DNA of 64,000 nucleotides from Caulobacter sp048541825. GTDB taxonomy: Bacteria > Pseudomonadota > Alphaproteobacteria > Caulobacterales > Caulobacteraceae. The translations under genes were made by a program, and so were the position numbers. Position 1 is the stretch's first letter, and every line of letters starts with the position of its first letter. The stretch spans positions 1,302,001 to 1,366,000 of the forward strand of contig NZ_CP183332.1 in the NCBI RefSeq assembly GCF_048541825.1, given 5' to 3'. The notes under the pieces are model-generated. The model saw only the letters and a list, made by a program, of their open reading frames with translations, was not told the DNA's origin and did no database searches. Below are positions 17,082 to 25,928 of this stretch, in pieces.

Positions 17082-17903
17082 ATGAGAGACATGGCAGACA
17101 GCGTCGTTCCGCCGCAGCCGCGCGATTATCACGGCTGGAACTGGAGCGGGTTCTTCACCCTGTACCAGCGCGAGATCCGCCGCTTCTGGAAGGTGGGCAC
17201 CCAGACCGTGGCCGCTCCGGTGGTCACCACCTTGCTCTACATGCTGGTCTTCGTGGTCGCCGTCGGCCCCGCGCGCCAGGCGGTGGACGGGGTGAGCTTT
17301 GGCCATTTTGTGGCTCCCGGCCTGATCATGATGGCCATCCTCAACAACGCCTTCGCCAATTCGTCCTCGTCGCTGATCCAGGCCAAGATGATGGGCCTGA
17401 CGCCGGACTTCCTGACCCCGCCGCTATCGCCTCTGGAGCAGGTCTCGGCCTTCGCCCTGGGCGCGGCGACGCGTGGCGTGGTGGTCGGGGCGGTGACGGC
17501 GATTGTCATCGGCCTGCTGCCGGGCGCGGGCCTGGGCGTGGCCCACGTCTGGCCGATCTTCTATTTCGGGATCGGCGCCTCGCTGATCCTGGGACTGGCC
17601 GGCATTCTGGCGGGCCTGTGGGCCGAGAAGTTCGACCAGCTGTCGGCCGTGACCAACTTCCTGATCATGCCGATGACCTTTCTGTCGGGAACCTTCTATC
17701 TGGTCGACAAGCTGCCCGAGCCGTTCCGGACGGCCAGCCACTACAATCCGTTCTTCTATCTGATCGACGGCTTCCGCTATGGCTTCATCGGTCATGCCGA
17801 TGGTTCGATCCTCGTCGGCGTGTTCACCACAGCGGCTCTGGTGGTCGGGCTTTTCCTGTGGTGCTGGCATCTGTTCCGCATCGGATATCGCCTGAAGACC
17901 TGA
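17082..17903 (+). CDS. ABC-2 type transporter permease
   Basis: A 273-residue integral membrane permease of the ABC-2/NodJ type. The N-terminal soluble part ends in YQREIRRFWKVGTQTVAAP, the conserved entry to the first helix. Six hydrophobic segments follow, with the family loop FLSGTFYLVDKLPEPFRTAS before the last. Possible starts are ATG 17052, 17082 or 17091; 17082 is a compromise and the frame is open far upstream. No ATPase gene is adjacent, so the partner subunit must be encoded elsewhere. The substrate, perhaps a polysaccharide or drug, is unknown. Confidence 0.85.
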   Translation: MRDMADSVVPPQPRDYHGWNWSGFFTLYQREIRRFWKVGTQTVAAPVVTTLLYMLVFVVAVGPARQAVDGVSFGHFVAPGLIMMAILNNAFANSSSSLIQAKMMGLTPDFLTPPLSPLEQVSAFALGAATRGVVVGAVTAIVIGLLPGAGLGVAHVWPIFYFGIGASLILGLAGILAGLWAEKFDQLSAVTNFLIMPMTFLSGTFYLVDKLPEPFRTASHYNPFFYLIDGFRYGFIGHADGSILVGVFTTAALVVGLFLWCWHLFRIGYRLKT

Positions 17904-18040
17904 TGGCGTGATCCCAAGGCCACCCGCGCGCAATTTCACAGCAGTTTCATTGACAGAGCGTCGTTCCACGGCGACAACCTGCGGCCTTCCGGTCCCCGTG
18001 CGAACAGCGCGGGGGCTTGTTTCCTTTTTGGGAGGCGGTC

Positions 18041-19261
18041 TTGACCAGCCCTACGTCTTTGAAGTCTTCGCAACAGCACATCATGGGCGTCTACAACCGC
18101 GCCCCGTTGGCGTTTGAGCGAGGCCAAGGCGCGCGCCTGTTCTCGACTGACGGCGATGTGTATCTGGACTGCGTGGCGGGCATCGCCACCGATGGCCTGG
18201 GCCACGCCCATCCCGTTCTGGTCGAGGCGCTCAAGACCCAGGCCGACAAGCTCTGGCACGTCTCCAACATCTATCGCATCCCCGAGCAGGAAGAGCTGGC
18301 TGACAAGCTGTGCGCCCACAGCTTCGCTGACGTGGTGTTCTTCACCAACTCGGGCACCGAGGCGATCGAGTGCGCGCTGAAGACGGCCCGCAAGTACCAC
18401 ACCGCCAATGGCCAGCCCGAGCGCACCGAGATCTTCGGCTTCGACGGCTCGTTCCACGGCCGCTCCTATGCGGCGGTCAACGCTTCGGGCAATCCCAGCT
18501 ATGTCGAGGGCTTTGGCCCGCGCCTGCCGGGCTACGGCCAGCTGAAATTCGGCGACCATGACGCCCTCAAGGCCGCCATCGCCCTGCCGACCACGGCGGC
18601 GATCATCGTCGAGCCCGTTCAGGGCGAGGGCGGCGCGCGCTCCATCCCCGAGCACTGCCTGGTCAGCCTGCGTTCGCTGTGCGACGAGCACGGCGTCCTG
18701 CTGATCTATGACGAAGTGCAGTGCGGCATGGGCCGGACCGGCAAGCTGTTCGCCTATGAGTGGGCCCCCGGCGGCGAGCCGCACATCATGGCCGTGGCCA
18801 AGGCCCTGGGCGGCGGCTTCCCGGTCGGCGCCTGCCTGGCCACCACCGAAGCGGCCAAGGGCATGACCGTGGGCGTCCACGGCTCGACCTTCGGCGGCAA
18901 CCCGCTGGCCATGGCCGTCGGCAAGGCGGCCTTCGACACGATCAACACCCCCGAGATCCTCGACAACGTGAAGACCGTGGCCGGCTATTTCGTTCAACAG
19001 CTGAACGGCCTGAAGGATCGCTTCCCGGACGTCATCGTCGACATCCGCGGCAAGGGCTTCCTGATCGGCATCAAGCTGATCCCGAACAACCGCGAGTTCA
19101 TGGTCCTGGCCCGCGACGAGAAGCTGCTGGTGGCCGGGGGCGGCGACAACTGCGTGCGCCTGCTGCCGCCGCTGAACCTGACCATCGAGGAAGCCAGCGA
19201 GGCGATCGCCAAGCTGGAAAAGGCCTGCGAAGCCGCGCGCGTCAAGCTGGCGGCCGCCTGA
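18041..19261 (+). CDS. argD: Acetylornithine aminotransferase
   Basis: PLP-dependent class III aminotransferase of arginine synthesis, 406 residues from TTG 18041. Motifs seen are SGTEAIECALKTARKYH, the aspartate strand IYDEVQCGMGRTGKLFAYE, and the PLP lysine block AVAKALGGGFPVGA. The TTG start has GGGAGG five bases upstream; the next in-frame ATG (IMGVYNRAPL) is a possible alternative that trims 14 residues. It may also serve as succinyldiaminopimelate aminotransferase, as ArgD does in some bacteria. argF follows 62 bp downstream. Confidence 0.93.
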   Translation: MTSPTSLKSSQQHIMGVYNRAPLAFERGQGARLFSTDGDVYLDCVAGIATDGLGHAHPVLVEALKTQADKLWHVSNIYRIPEQEELADKLCAHSFADVVFFTNSGTEAIECALKTARKYHTANGQPERTEIFGFDGSFHGRSYAAVNASGNPSYVEGFGPRLPGYGQLKFGDHDALKAAIALPTTAAIIVEPVQGEGGARSIPEHCLVSLRSLCDEHGVLLIYDEVQCGMGRTGKLFAYEWAPGGEPHIMAVAKALGGGFPVGACLATTEAAKGMTVGVHGSTFGGNPLAMAVGKAAFDTINTPEILDNVKTVAGYFVQQLNGLKDRFPDVIVDIRGKGFLIGIKLIPNNREFMVLARDEKLLVAGGGDNCVRLLPPLNLTIEEASEAIAKLEKACEAARVKLAAA

Positions 19262-19279
19262 TCTTCACACTGTAAATCA

Positions 19280-19305
19280 CCCGCTCCGGCGACAGCCGGG
19301 GCGGG
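19280..19305 (+). promoter_or_regulatory. Intercistronic hairpin between argD and argF
   Basis: CCCGCTCCGG and CCGGGGCGGG form a 10-bp stem with one G-U pair and a 6-base loop. There is no T-run, so it more likely sets relative message stability of argD and argF than ends transcription. Confidence 0.45.
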
Positions 19306-19323
19306 CTCTGGGATTTGGCCGAT

Positions 19324-20259
19324 ATGACCACCCCCCGGCACTTCATCGATCTATGGAAGCTGGACGGCGCCACGCTGCGCCTGATGCTGGAGGACGCCAA
19401 GGCCCGCAAGGCCGCCCGCAAGGGCTGGGGCCAGGGCAAGGTCGATGCCGACGCGCCCGCCGATGGTCGCGTTCTGGCGATGATCTTCCAGAAGAACTCG
19501 ACCCGCACCCGCTTCTCTTTCGACGCGGCGATCCGCCAATTGGGCGGCTCGGGGATCATCTCGACCTCCAACGACATGCAGCTGGGTCGCGGCGAGACCA
19601 TCGAGGACACCGCCCGCGTGCTGTCGCGGATGGTCGATGCGGTGATGATCCGCGCCAACAGCCACGCCGATGTCGAGCGCTTCGCCCAGGTCTCGACCGT
19701 GCCGGTGATCAATGGCCTGACCGACAAGAGCCACCCGTGCCAGATCATGGCCGACCTGCTGACCATCGAAGAGCATCGCGGCGATGTGGGCGGCAAGACC
19801 ATCGCCTGGGTCGGTGACGGCAACAATGTCTGCTCCAGCTTCATCCACGCCGCGCCGCTACTGGGCTTCAAGCTGAAGATCGCCTGTCCGGCGGTCTATC
19901 ACCCCGACCTGGTTGATCTGGCGCGCGCCCAGGACCTGCAAGGCCTGGTGAGCATGACCGACGATCCCCGGGAGGCCGTGCGCGGCGCCGACGTGGTCGT
20001 GGCCGACACCTGGGTCTCGATGGGCGACACCGATCATGACGAGCGCCTTGCCGCGCTGGAGGCCTATCAGGTCGACGAGGCGTTGATGGACCTGTCGGCC
20101 CCTGATGGCGTGTTCCTGCACTGCCTGCCGGCGCACCGGGGCGAGGAAGTCACCGATGCTGTGCTCGATGGCCCGCGCTCCCTGGCCTGGGACGAGGCCG
20201 AGAACCGCATCCACGCTCAGAAATCGGTTCTGGCCTGGGCGTTTGGAGCCATCGGCTAA
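19324..20259 (+). CDS. argF: Ornithine carbamoyltransferase
   Basis: Joins carbamoyl phosphate to ornithine to make citrulline. The 311-residue protein carries the carbamoyl-phosphate motif NSTRTRFSFD (family STRTR), the DKSHPCQIMADLLT block (HPCQ), and HCLPAHRGEEV (family HCLPA.RG.EV). A TTG three codons upstream of ATG 19324 is in frame but less likely. It sits directly after argD on the same strand, forming an arginine pair; argH is far away at 57 kb. Confidence 0.96.
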   Translation: MTTPRHFIDLWKLDGATLRLMLEDAKARKAARKGWGQGKVDADAPADGRVLAMIFQKNSTRTRFSFDAAIRQLGGSGIISTSNDMQLGRGETIEDTARVLSRMVDAVMIRANSHADVERFAQVSTVPVINGLTDKSHPCQIMADLLTIEEHRGDVGGKTIAWVGDGNNVCSSFIHAAPLLGFKLKIACPAVYHPDLVDLARAQDLQGLVSMTDDPREAVRGADVVVADTWVSMGDTDHDERLAALEAYQVDEALMDLSAPDGVFLHCLPAHRGEEVTDAVLDGPRSLAWDEAENRIHAQKSVLAWAFGAIG

Positions 20260-20483
20260 GGCGGGAAGAGAGCGCCGGCCAGTGCCCGGTGGGGTTGAAC
20301 ACTGGCCGGCTTTGCCGCCGCGTATGGGCAAAAGCGGCGACCCTTCTGGCGTGACCCGACTCTCGACGCCCGACAATGGGTCTGACCCCGTACCGTACCC
20401 ATATTGGATAGGGTCCGGTCCCCTCAGGCGGCCCCGCATCTAGGGGCTCGCATTTTCGTTGGAAGCCCCTATCTAACCGCCCC
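20260..20483. other. Intergenic region argF-hslO
   Basis: 224 bp with no gene that I can support. It contains short GGTCC/GGACC-type inverted pieces near 20380-20425 that could fold, but no clear promoter or terminator was recognised. Confidence 0.4.
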
Positions 20484-21398
20484 ATGACCGACACCACCGC
20501 CATGCCCGCCCTCGATGACATCGTGTCCGCCTTCCAGATCGAAGGCCTGCCCGTGCGCGGCCGCCTTGTGCGCCTGGGCGCCGCCGTCGATGAGGTGCTG
20601 ACCCGTCACGACTATCCTGAGCCCGTCGCCAACCTGCTGGGCGAGGCCTGCGCTCTGGCCGCCCTGGTCGGTTCCAGCCTGAAGTTCGAGGGGCGCCTGA
20701 TCGTTCAGGCCCAGGGCGACGGCCCCGTGCGCTATGTGGTGGTCGATTACGACACCAGCGGCGGCCTGCGCGGCTATTGCCGGTTCGACGCCGAGGAGGT
20801 GGCCAAGGCCTCGGAAGGCTTCGTGCGCCCCGGCGCCAAGACCCTGCTGGGCGGCGGCGTGTTCATCATGACCCTGGATCAGGGCCCCGACATGGACCGC
20901 TATCAGGGCGTCACGCCTATTGAGGGCGAGACCCTGGCCCTGTGCGCCGAGCAGTATTTCCAGCAGTCGGAACAGACCCCGACCCGCGTGCGTCTGGCCG
21001 TCGGTCAGGCCGATAGCGGCGAGGGTCTGAAGTGGCGCGCCGGCGGCATCCTGATCCAGTCGATTGCCGGCGACGAGACGCGCGGCGAGACGAAGGAAGC
21101 CTGGAACCACGCCCAGGCCTTCTTCGAAACCACCGGCGAGGATGAGCTGATCGACCCGACGATCGATTCACCCACCTTGCTGTGGCGGCTGTTCAACGAG
21201 GACGGCGTGCGTCTGATCGAGGAGAAGCCACTGCGCTCCTTCTGTCGCTGCACCGACGACCGTATCGCCGTGGTGATCCAGTCGTTCACTGAGGCGGAAA
21301 AGGCCGAGATGGTCGAGCCCGACGGCAAGATCCACGTGACGTGCGAGTACTGCTCGCGGGTCTATGCGGTCGATCCTGAAACGGTCGGCGAGGGCTAA
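20484..21398 (+). CDS. hslO: Hsp33 redox-regulated chaperone
   Basis: Holdase chaperone switched on by oxidation. The 304-residue protein has the Hsp33 core (GSSLKFEGRLIVQAQGDGPV, YDTSGGLRGYCRF). Four C-terminal zinc-ligand cysteines, C254, C256, C287 and C290 (FCRC ... CEYC), release zinc and form disulphides under oxidative or bleach stress in known members. ATG 20484 gives the normal family length. It converges on apaG, and a strong hairpin separates the two genes. Confidence 0.95.
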   Translation: MTDTTAMPALDDIVSAFQIEGLPVRGRLVRLGAAVDEVLTRHDYPEPVANLLGEACALAALVGSSLKFEGRLIVQAQGDGPVRYVVVDYDTSGGLRGYCRFDAEEVAKASEGFVRPGAKTLLGGGVFIMTLDQGPDMDRYQGVTPIEGETLALCAEQYFQQSEQTPTRVRLAVGQADSGEGLKWRAGGILIQSIAGDETRGETKEAWNHAQAFFETTGEDELIDPTIDSPTLLWRLFNEDGVRLIEEKPLRSFCRCTDDRIAVVIQSFTEAEKAEMVEPDGKIHVTCEYCSRVYAVDPETVGEG

Positions 21399-21422
21399 AT
21401 CCTCCCCCGCTAGGGGGAGGAT
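21399..21422. terminator. Bidirectional hairpin between hslO and apaG
   Basis: A perfect 10-bp stem ATCCTCCCCC/GGGGGAGGAT with loop GCTA fills the space between the two convergent stop codons. Short pyrimidine runs follow, so it likely serves both transcripts. Confidence 0.65.
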
Positions 21423-21428
21423 CTTCCT

Positions 21429-21893
21429 CTAATTGTACCGTCGCGCGGCGCCCGGCAGGTGCAGCGAGAACTCAGGGATCTCGGCTTCGAACACGTCGCC
21501 GCCCTCGGTCATCATCTGGTAGCTGCCGCGCATGGCGCCCGACGAGGTCGGCAGGGGGCAGCTGGAGACGTAGCGGAACGCCTCGCGGGCCTTCAGTTCC
21601 GGCTGCTCGCCGACCACGCCCGAACCCTCGACCTCGTTGCAGCGATTGAGCGCGTCGGTGATCGCCCAGCGGCGGGCGACCAGATGCACGGTCTCGATGC
21701 CATGGTTCTCGATCTCTACCGTGTAGGACCACAGATAGAGACCTTCCTCGGGCGCGGATTCCTCGGGCAGGTAGACGGGCGCCACGCGCACGACGATGTC
21801 GCGCGTGCGGGCTTCATAGATACCGCCATCGGCGCCGCGACGTTTGCGGATCCGCTGCAGCGGCGGGGAGGTTTCACGCCTGCTCGAGCGCAC
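21429..21893 (-). CDS. apaG: ApaG-like protein
   Basis: A small beta-sandwich protein linked in enterobacteria to cobalt/magnesium tolerance; its molecular role is unsettled. The 154-residue frame holds the family core YLPEESAPEEGLYLWSYTVE, HLVARRWAITDA and SGAMRGSYQMM. Normal ApaG is about 125-130 residues, so the first 20 or so residues (basic, RRETSPPLQRIRKRRG) may not be translated. As drawn, its start lies inside the 3' end of metZ (20-bp overlap), implying one transcript. Confidence 0.88.
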   Translation of the reverse strand: MRSSRRETSPPLQRIRKRRGADGGIYEARTRDIVVRVAPVYLPEESAPEEGLYLWSYTVEIENHGIETVHLVARRWAITDALNRCNEVEGSGVVGEQPELKAREAFRYVSSCPLPTSSGAMRGSYQMMTEGGDVFEAEIPEFSLHLPGAARRYN

Positions 21894-23094
21894 GGGTCAC
21901 ATCTCGCGTCAGATCGGCAAGGCTTTCGAGACCGACCGACAGGCGCACGCCGCCTTCGGTGACGCCCAGGGACGGACGTTCGGCCTCGGGCACCGAGCGG
22001 TGGGTGGTGGTCGGCGGGTGGGTGGCCATCGACTTGGCGTCGCCCAGATTGTTGGAGATATCGACGATCTCCAGTGCGTTCAGGAACTTGAACGCGGCTT
22101 CTCGCGTGCCGAGATCCAGGGCCACCACGGTGCCGCCGCCCGTCATCTGCGACTTGGCGACGTTGTGGCCCGGGTGGTCGTGGCGGAAGGGGTAGAGCAC
22201 CTTCTGAGTCTTCTTGTGCTCGGCGATGACATTGGCCAGGGCAAACGCAGTGTCGGTCTGGCGGCGAACGCGCAGGTCCAGCGTCTCCAGGCCCTTGACC
22301 AGCACCCAGGCGTTGAAGGGCGACAGCGACGGGCCGGTGTGGCGCAGCATGTCGCGATAGCATTCCTCAGCGATCGCCTCGCTGGTCAGGATGGCCCCGC
22401 CCAGCACGCGGCCCTGACCGTCGATGTGCTTGGTGGCCGAATAGACCACGATATCGGCGCCCAGCTTCAGCGGCTGCTGGAAGATCGGGGTGGCGAAGAC
22501 GTTGTCGACAATGACCTTGGCCCCGACCGCGTGGGCGATCTCGGAGACGGCGCGGATGTCGGTGATCTCGAGCACCGGGTTGGACGGCGTCTCGATCAGC
22601 ACGGCCTTGGTGTTGGGGCGCATGGCCGCTTCCCAGGCCTTGGGATCAGTGGCGTCGACGAAGGTGGTTTCCACGCCGAAGCGCGGAAGCCATTCAGAAA
22701 TCAGCCAGCGGCACGAGCCGAACAGGGCGCGGCCGGCCACCACGTGATCGCCAGCCTTCACTAGGCCCATCAGCGACGCATTGATCGAGGCCATGCCCGT
22801 GGCCTGGGCGCGGCAGACCTCGGCGCCTTCGAGCAGGGCCAGGCGGTCCTCGAACATCTTCACGGTCGGGTTGTTGAACCGCGAATAGACGAAGCCCGGA
22901 TCCTCGCCGGAGAAGCGGCGGTCGGCGCCCTCGGCGCTGTCATAGGTGAAGCCCTGGGTCAGGTAGAGCGCCTCGGCGGTCTCCATATGTTGCGACCGGG
23001 CCAGCCCCCCGCGGATCAGCTTGGTCGCGATGTCCCAGTCTTTCGGGTCCTCGGCCACGGGGTCTTCCTTCTTCGGCGCGGAAAAGGCCGGCAT
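21874..23094 (-). CDS. metZ: O-succinylhomoserine sulfhydrylase
   Basis: PLP enzyme of the Cys/Met metabolism family that makes homocysteine directly from an activated homoserine and sulphide. The 406-residue protein has the cofactor lysine in VVYSATKHIDGQGRVLGGAI and the family piece RFNNPTVKMFEDRLA. ATG 23094 (MPAFSAPKKED) gives the usual length; an ATG 17 codons upstream is also in frame. It may also act on O-acetylhomoserine or as a gamma-synthase, since the family is hard to split by sequence. It overlaps apaG. Confidence 0.9.
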   Translation of the reverse strand: MPAFSAPKKEDPVAEDPKDWDIATKLIRGGLARSQHMETAEALYLTQGFTYDSAEGADRRFSGEDPGFVYSRFNNPTVKMFEDRLALLEGAEVCRAQATGMASINASLMGLVKAGDHVVAGRALFGSCRWLISEWLPRFGVETTFVDATDPKAWEAAMRPNTKAVLIETPSNPVLEITDIRAVSEIAHAVGAKVIVDNVFATPIFQQPLKLGADIVVYSATKHIDGQGRVLGGAILTSEAIAEECYRDMLRHTGPSLSPFNAWVLVKGLETLDLRVRRQTDTAFALANVIAEHKKTQKVLYPFRHDHPGHNVAKSQMTGGGTVVALDLGTREAAFKFLNALEIVDISNNLGDAKSMATHPPTTTHRSVPEAERPSLGVTEGGVRLSVGLESLADLTRDVTRALEQA

Positions 23095-23217
23095 AAGGGG
23101 TTCAGCGGCGCGCACGGTCAAGGCGATGCGGCCTGATTTCAACATCAGAATTGCTTGAGGCGAGCCAGCCTCGCTCCAGCCTTGCCTTCCAGGCGAGCTT
23201 TAGCGACTGTCGCGCCA

Positions 23218-24246
23218 ATGACCGACGCCCACGCCGCAGGGATTCTGCCCTGCCAGACCATCGAAGACCTCATTGCCCAGGCGGCGATCACCTCTCAGAC
23301 GCCGTTTGACGTCGATCAGGTGCAGCCCGCCAGCCTGGATCTGCGCCTGGGCGCGCGCGCCTGGCGGGTGCGCGCCTCGTTCCTACCGGGCCTGGGCCGT
23401 CGCGTGTCCGAGCGTCTGAAAGACGTGGCGATGCACGAGCTCGATTTGACCAAGGGGGCAGTGCTGGAGAAGGGCTGCGTCTATATCGCCGAGCTTCAGG
23501 AGAGGCTGGCCCTGCCGGCCAATATCTCGGCGCGCGGCAATCCCAAGAGCTCGACCGGGCGGGTCGACGTGTTCGTGCGCCTGCTGACCAATCACAGCCG
23601 TGCCTTTGACGATGTCGACGCGGGCTATGAGGGGCCGCTCTATATGGAGATCGCGCCCCAGACCTTCTCGGTGCTGGTGCGGTCGGGCACGCGGCTGAAC
23701 CAGCTGCGCCTCAAGCGCGGCGAGCCGGCCAAGCTGTCGATCCGCAGTGTCGGTGTCGACCTGTCGCCCGGCATGGGCGGCATCGTCGGCTTCCGCGGAC
23801 GTCGCCACGCCGGCGTGGTCGACCTGGACCGCGAGGACGGCCACGATCCGCGCGACTTCTGGGAGCCGCTGGAAACCCGCCATGGCGAGTTGCTGCTGGA
23901 TCCGGGCGAGTTCTATATCCTGGCCTCCAAGGACGACATCGAGATCCCGGTGATGGAAGCGGCCGAGATGACGCCGATCGATCCCTCGGTCGGTGAGTTC
24001 CGCGTCCACTATGCCGGCTTCTTCGATCCAGGCTTCGGCACCGAAGAGGCCGGCGCTGTCGGCTCCAAGGGCGTGCTGGAAGTACGCAGTCACGAAACCC
24101 CGTTCCTGCTGGAGGACGGCCAGACGGTGGCGCGCCTGGTCTATGAGCCCCTGACCTCGCGGCCGGTGCGGCTGTACGGCGAGGGCGGGTCACACTACCA
24201 GCGCCAGGGTCTGAAACTGTCCAAGCACTTCAAGGCCTGGACCTAG
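23218..24246 (+). CDS. dcd: 2'-deoxycytidine 5'-triphosphate deaminase
   Basis: Deaminates dCTP to dUTP for thymidylate synthesis. The 342-residue protein is of the long alphaproteobacterial type, about twice E. coli Dcd. It reads as two dUTPase/Dcd-like halves: QVQPASLDLRLG and ANISARGNPKSSTGRVDVF in the first, and GFFDPGFGTE and SHETPFLLEDGQTVARLVYE in the second. ATG 23218 is preferred to the in-frame start 21 codons earlier. It is divergent from metZ across about 120 bp. Confidence 0.88.
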   Translation: MTDAHAAGILPCQTIEDLIAQAAITSQTPFDVDQVQPASLDLRLGARAWRVRASFLPGLGRRVSERLKDVAMHELDLTKGAVLEKGCVYIAELQERLALPANISARGNPKSSTGRVDVFVRLLTNHSRAFDDVDAGYEGPLYMEIAPQTFSVLVRSGTRLNQLRLKRGEPAKLSIRSVGVDLSPGMGGIVGFRGRRHAGVVDLDREDGHDPRDFWEPLETRHGELLLDPGEFYILASKDDIEIPVMEAAEMTPIDPSVGEFRVHYAGFFDPGFGTEEAGAVGSKGVLEVRSHETPFLLEDGQTVARLVYEPLTSRPVRLYGEGGSHYQRQGLKLSKHFKAWT

Positions 24247-24378
24247 CCGCGACGAGCGGATTCGGCGCTTCGGTAAAGAGTGATTTTCGGTCAGCCGGTG
24301 TCGCATCGCCTGTCGCGCGGCACGGCGTCACACTAGATGTGGTGGGCCTTCTACAGTTGTCCGCAAGTGATAGCTTGA

Positions 24379-24738
24379 GTGGGCGGAGAGATCAGTCGCG
24401 TTTCGCGTTCTGGCCGATCGACCGCCGGAGCTTCAAGCGTGTCAAAATCTCGCCGAGACCCCTTCGCCATTCTCGCCATCCGTATCCGCGCCTGGGAGGC
24501 CTGCGCCCGCATCCCGGCCTGCGACAAGGCCATCTGGCGACAGGATGCCGCCGGTCGGGTTATCCGCTGGGCCGACTTTGGCGACCGCTTTTCGCGCTAC
24601 GGCTGGGAAATGCGCACCTGCAGAAGCGCGGGCGTTCTGGCCCGCGCCCTGAAGCGTCACACGATTGAGGCGATCCACTGGCGTGGTGTTCTGGGCGATG
24701 AGGCCCGCGACATTTTCGATCTGCCCAAGGCCGCTTGA
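24379..24738 (+). CDS. Conserved-looking hypothetical protein
   Basis: Up to 119 residues from ATG 24379, or 99 from GTG 24439, which begins the well-behaved part (SKSRRDPFAILAIRIRAWEA). The protein is basic, rich in Arg and Trp (IHWRGVLGD, RFSRYGWEM), with no membrane segment. I do not recognise a family. It stands alone before the HTH/membrane cassette, separated by the cassette's putative promoter region. Confidence 0.55.
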   Translation: MGGEISRVSRSGRSTAGASSVSKSRRDPFAILAIRIRAWEACARIPACDKAIWRQDAAGRVIRWADFGDRFSRYGWEMRTCRSAGVLARALKRHTIEAIHWRGVLGDEARDIFDLPKAA

Positions 24739-24793
24739 AAAGCTGACGGACCTTACATTTAGTCGCCTCTCCCATACAAAAAGATAAGCACGC

Positions 24794-24852
24794 TTGACAT
24801 GTCGTTGGTGCATGTGACAAATACCCTTGTCATTTCGATAGGGGTGCTTGTC
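24794..24852 (+). promoter_or_regulatory. Putative promoter/operator of the HTH-membrane cassette
   Basis: A good -35 TTGACA (24794-24799) overlaps the palindrome GACATGTC (24796-24803). Downstream, TGACAA-N6-TTGTCA (24815-24832) is a perfect 6-bp dyad. A third TTGTCA abuts the first start codon (24848-24853). The clustering of TTGACA/TTGTCA half-sites suggests a regulator operator, perhaps for the HTH protein encoded 0.9 kb downstream. Confidence 0.5.
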
Positions 24853-25290
24853 ATGAACGAGCGTATTGGCCGCCAAGCGGCGCGTGAGGGTCTGGCGCAG
24901 AAGCTGTTACTGGGCTCAGGGATTGTCGGGGCCATCCTTGGCGCTGGAGGCGGGCTGCTGAGCGGCCTTGACGTAGCCGTGCCGCGGCCGCTGGTCTTCG
25001 GTGGAAGTCTGGTGGTCGTCGTGGCGCTGTTCTGGGTGTCCGTCATCTACTGGCGCAACATCGATGAGGCCGCGCGCGAGGCTCACAAGTTCGCCTGGTT
25101 CTGGGGCGGGACCGGCGGGATCCTGGTGATCCTGCCCATCGCCACCCTGATCAGCACTGAGCGCCTTGTCGCCGTAATGGGCCCGCATGACCCGGGCGAG
25201 TGGCTCGCCTTCGGCGTTGCCGCCCTGCTGGTCGCCCAGTTGGTCGGCTACGGCCTGGTCTGGACCGGTTGGTGGCTGCGTCAGCGCTGA
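24853..25290 (+). CDS. Membrane protein of unknown function (cassette gene 1)
   Basis: A 145-residue protein with about four predicted transmembrane segments: LLLGSGIVGAILGAGGGLL, PLVFGGSLVVVVALFWVSV, FWGGTGGILVILPIATLI and WLAFGVAALLVAQLVGYGLV. The first 15 residues are charged and cytoplasmic-looking. ATG 24853 is preferred because it places the charged tail at the N-terminus. It starts a same-strand set with two more membrane proteins and an HTH regulator; gene 2 begins 21 bp after its stop. No family was recognised. Confidence 0.75.
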   Translation: MNERIGRQAAREGLAQKLLLGSGIVGAILGAGGGLLSGLDVAVPRPLVFGGSLVVVVALFWVSVIYWRNIDEAAREAHKFAWFWGGTGGILVILPIATLISTERLVAVMGPHDPGEWLAFGVAALLVAQLVGYGLVWTGWWLRQR

Positions 25291-25311
25291 TCCGAAAAGA
25301 GGATATCCGAC

Positions 25312-25713
25312 ATGAACACGTCAACGACCGCCGCCGGCCGCCGCTACATCGCCCGGTTTATCCCCGCCATGCTCGCCTATGTCGTGGTGCTGTCCGGCGC
25401 CTTGTGGGCCATCAGCACGCTTGAGCCGACCGGGCCGCTGCTCTGGGTTTTGGCCATCGCCCCGGCGCTGCCGGTCATCGCGGTGATCGCCATCATGGGC
25501 CTCTACCTGATCGAGGAGACCGACGAGTTCATCCGCTCGGTCCTGGTCCAGTCGATGCTGTGGGGGGTCGGGATCACGCTGTCGGCCTGCACGGCCTGGG
25601 GCTTTCTCGAGAACGCCGACGTGGTGCCGCACATTCCGCTCTATCTGGTGTTTCCGCTATTCTGCGGCAGCTTCGGCCTGGCCCAGCCCTTCGTTCGCCG
25701 GAGGTACCAGTGA
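25312..25713 (+). CDS. Membrane protein of unknown function (cassette gene 2)
   Basis: A 133-residue protein with about four hydrophobic segments, the clearest being FIPAMLAYVVVLSGALWAIS, LLWVLAIAPALPVIAVIAIM and MLWGVGITLSACTAWGFLE. An acidic loop LIEETDEFIRSV lies between segments 2 and 3. A strong AGAGGA ribosome site precedes ATG 25312. Its stop overlaps the GTG start of the HTH gene by 4 bp (GTGA), the tightest coupling in the cassette, so the pair is likely made in fixed ratio. The family is not recognised with certainty. Confidence 0.78.
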   Translation: MNTSTTAAGRRYIARFIPAMLAYVVVLSGALWAISTLEPTGPLLWVLAIAPALPVIAVIAIMGLYLIEETDEFIRSVLVQSMLWGVGITLSACTAWGFLENADVVPHIPLYLVFPLFCGSFGLAQPFVRRRYQ

Positions 25714-25904
25714 AGAACCGGCTCAAGGTGCTGCGCGCCGAGCGCGACTGGAGCCAGGCCGACCTCGCTGAACGCCTGGAGGTCTCGCGCCAGACCATCA
25801 ACGCCCTGGAGACGGGCAAGTACGATCCCAGCCTGCCGCTGGCCTTCAAGATCGCCCGGCTCTTCAGCCAACCCATCGAATCCATTTTCCAGGACGAGGC
25901 CTAA
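25710..25904 (+). CDS. Small XRE-type HTH regulator (YozG-like)
   Basis: A 64-residue protein that is almost entirely a Cro/CI-type helix-turn-helix: LRAERDWSQADLAERLEVSR, QTINALETGKYDPSLPLA, then FKIARLFSQPIESIF. The start is GTG 25710, overlapping the upstream membrane gene's stop. Regulators of this size usually dimerise and repress a nearby promoter. Coupling to a membrane protein gene is a recurring arrangement, and the membrane partner could control the regulator. The dyads at 24815-24832 are its most likely site. Confidence 0.9.
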   Translation: MKNRLKVLRAERDWSQADLAERLEVSRQTINALETGKYDPSLPLAFKIARLFSQPIESIFQDEA

Positions 25905-25928
25905 GGCCGGTCCGTAAGGAGCATCGCC

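Noticed and set aside
23095..23217. Possible SAM-II riboswitch before metZ
   Set aside because: SAM-II elements often precede metZ in alphaproteobacteria, and GCTAAAGC plus a small hairpin occur here, but the pieces are in the wrong order and spacing for the pseudoknot consensus.
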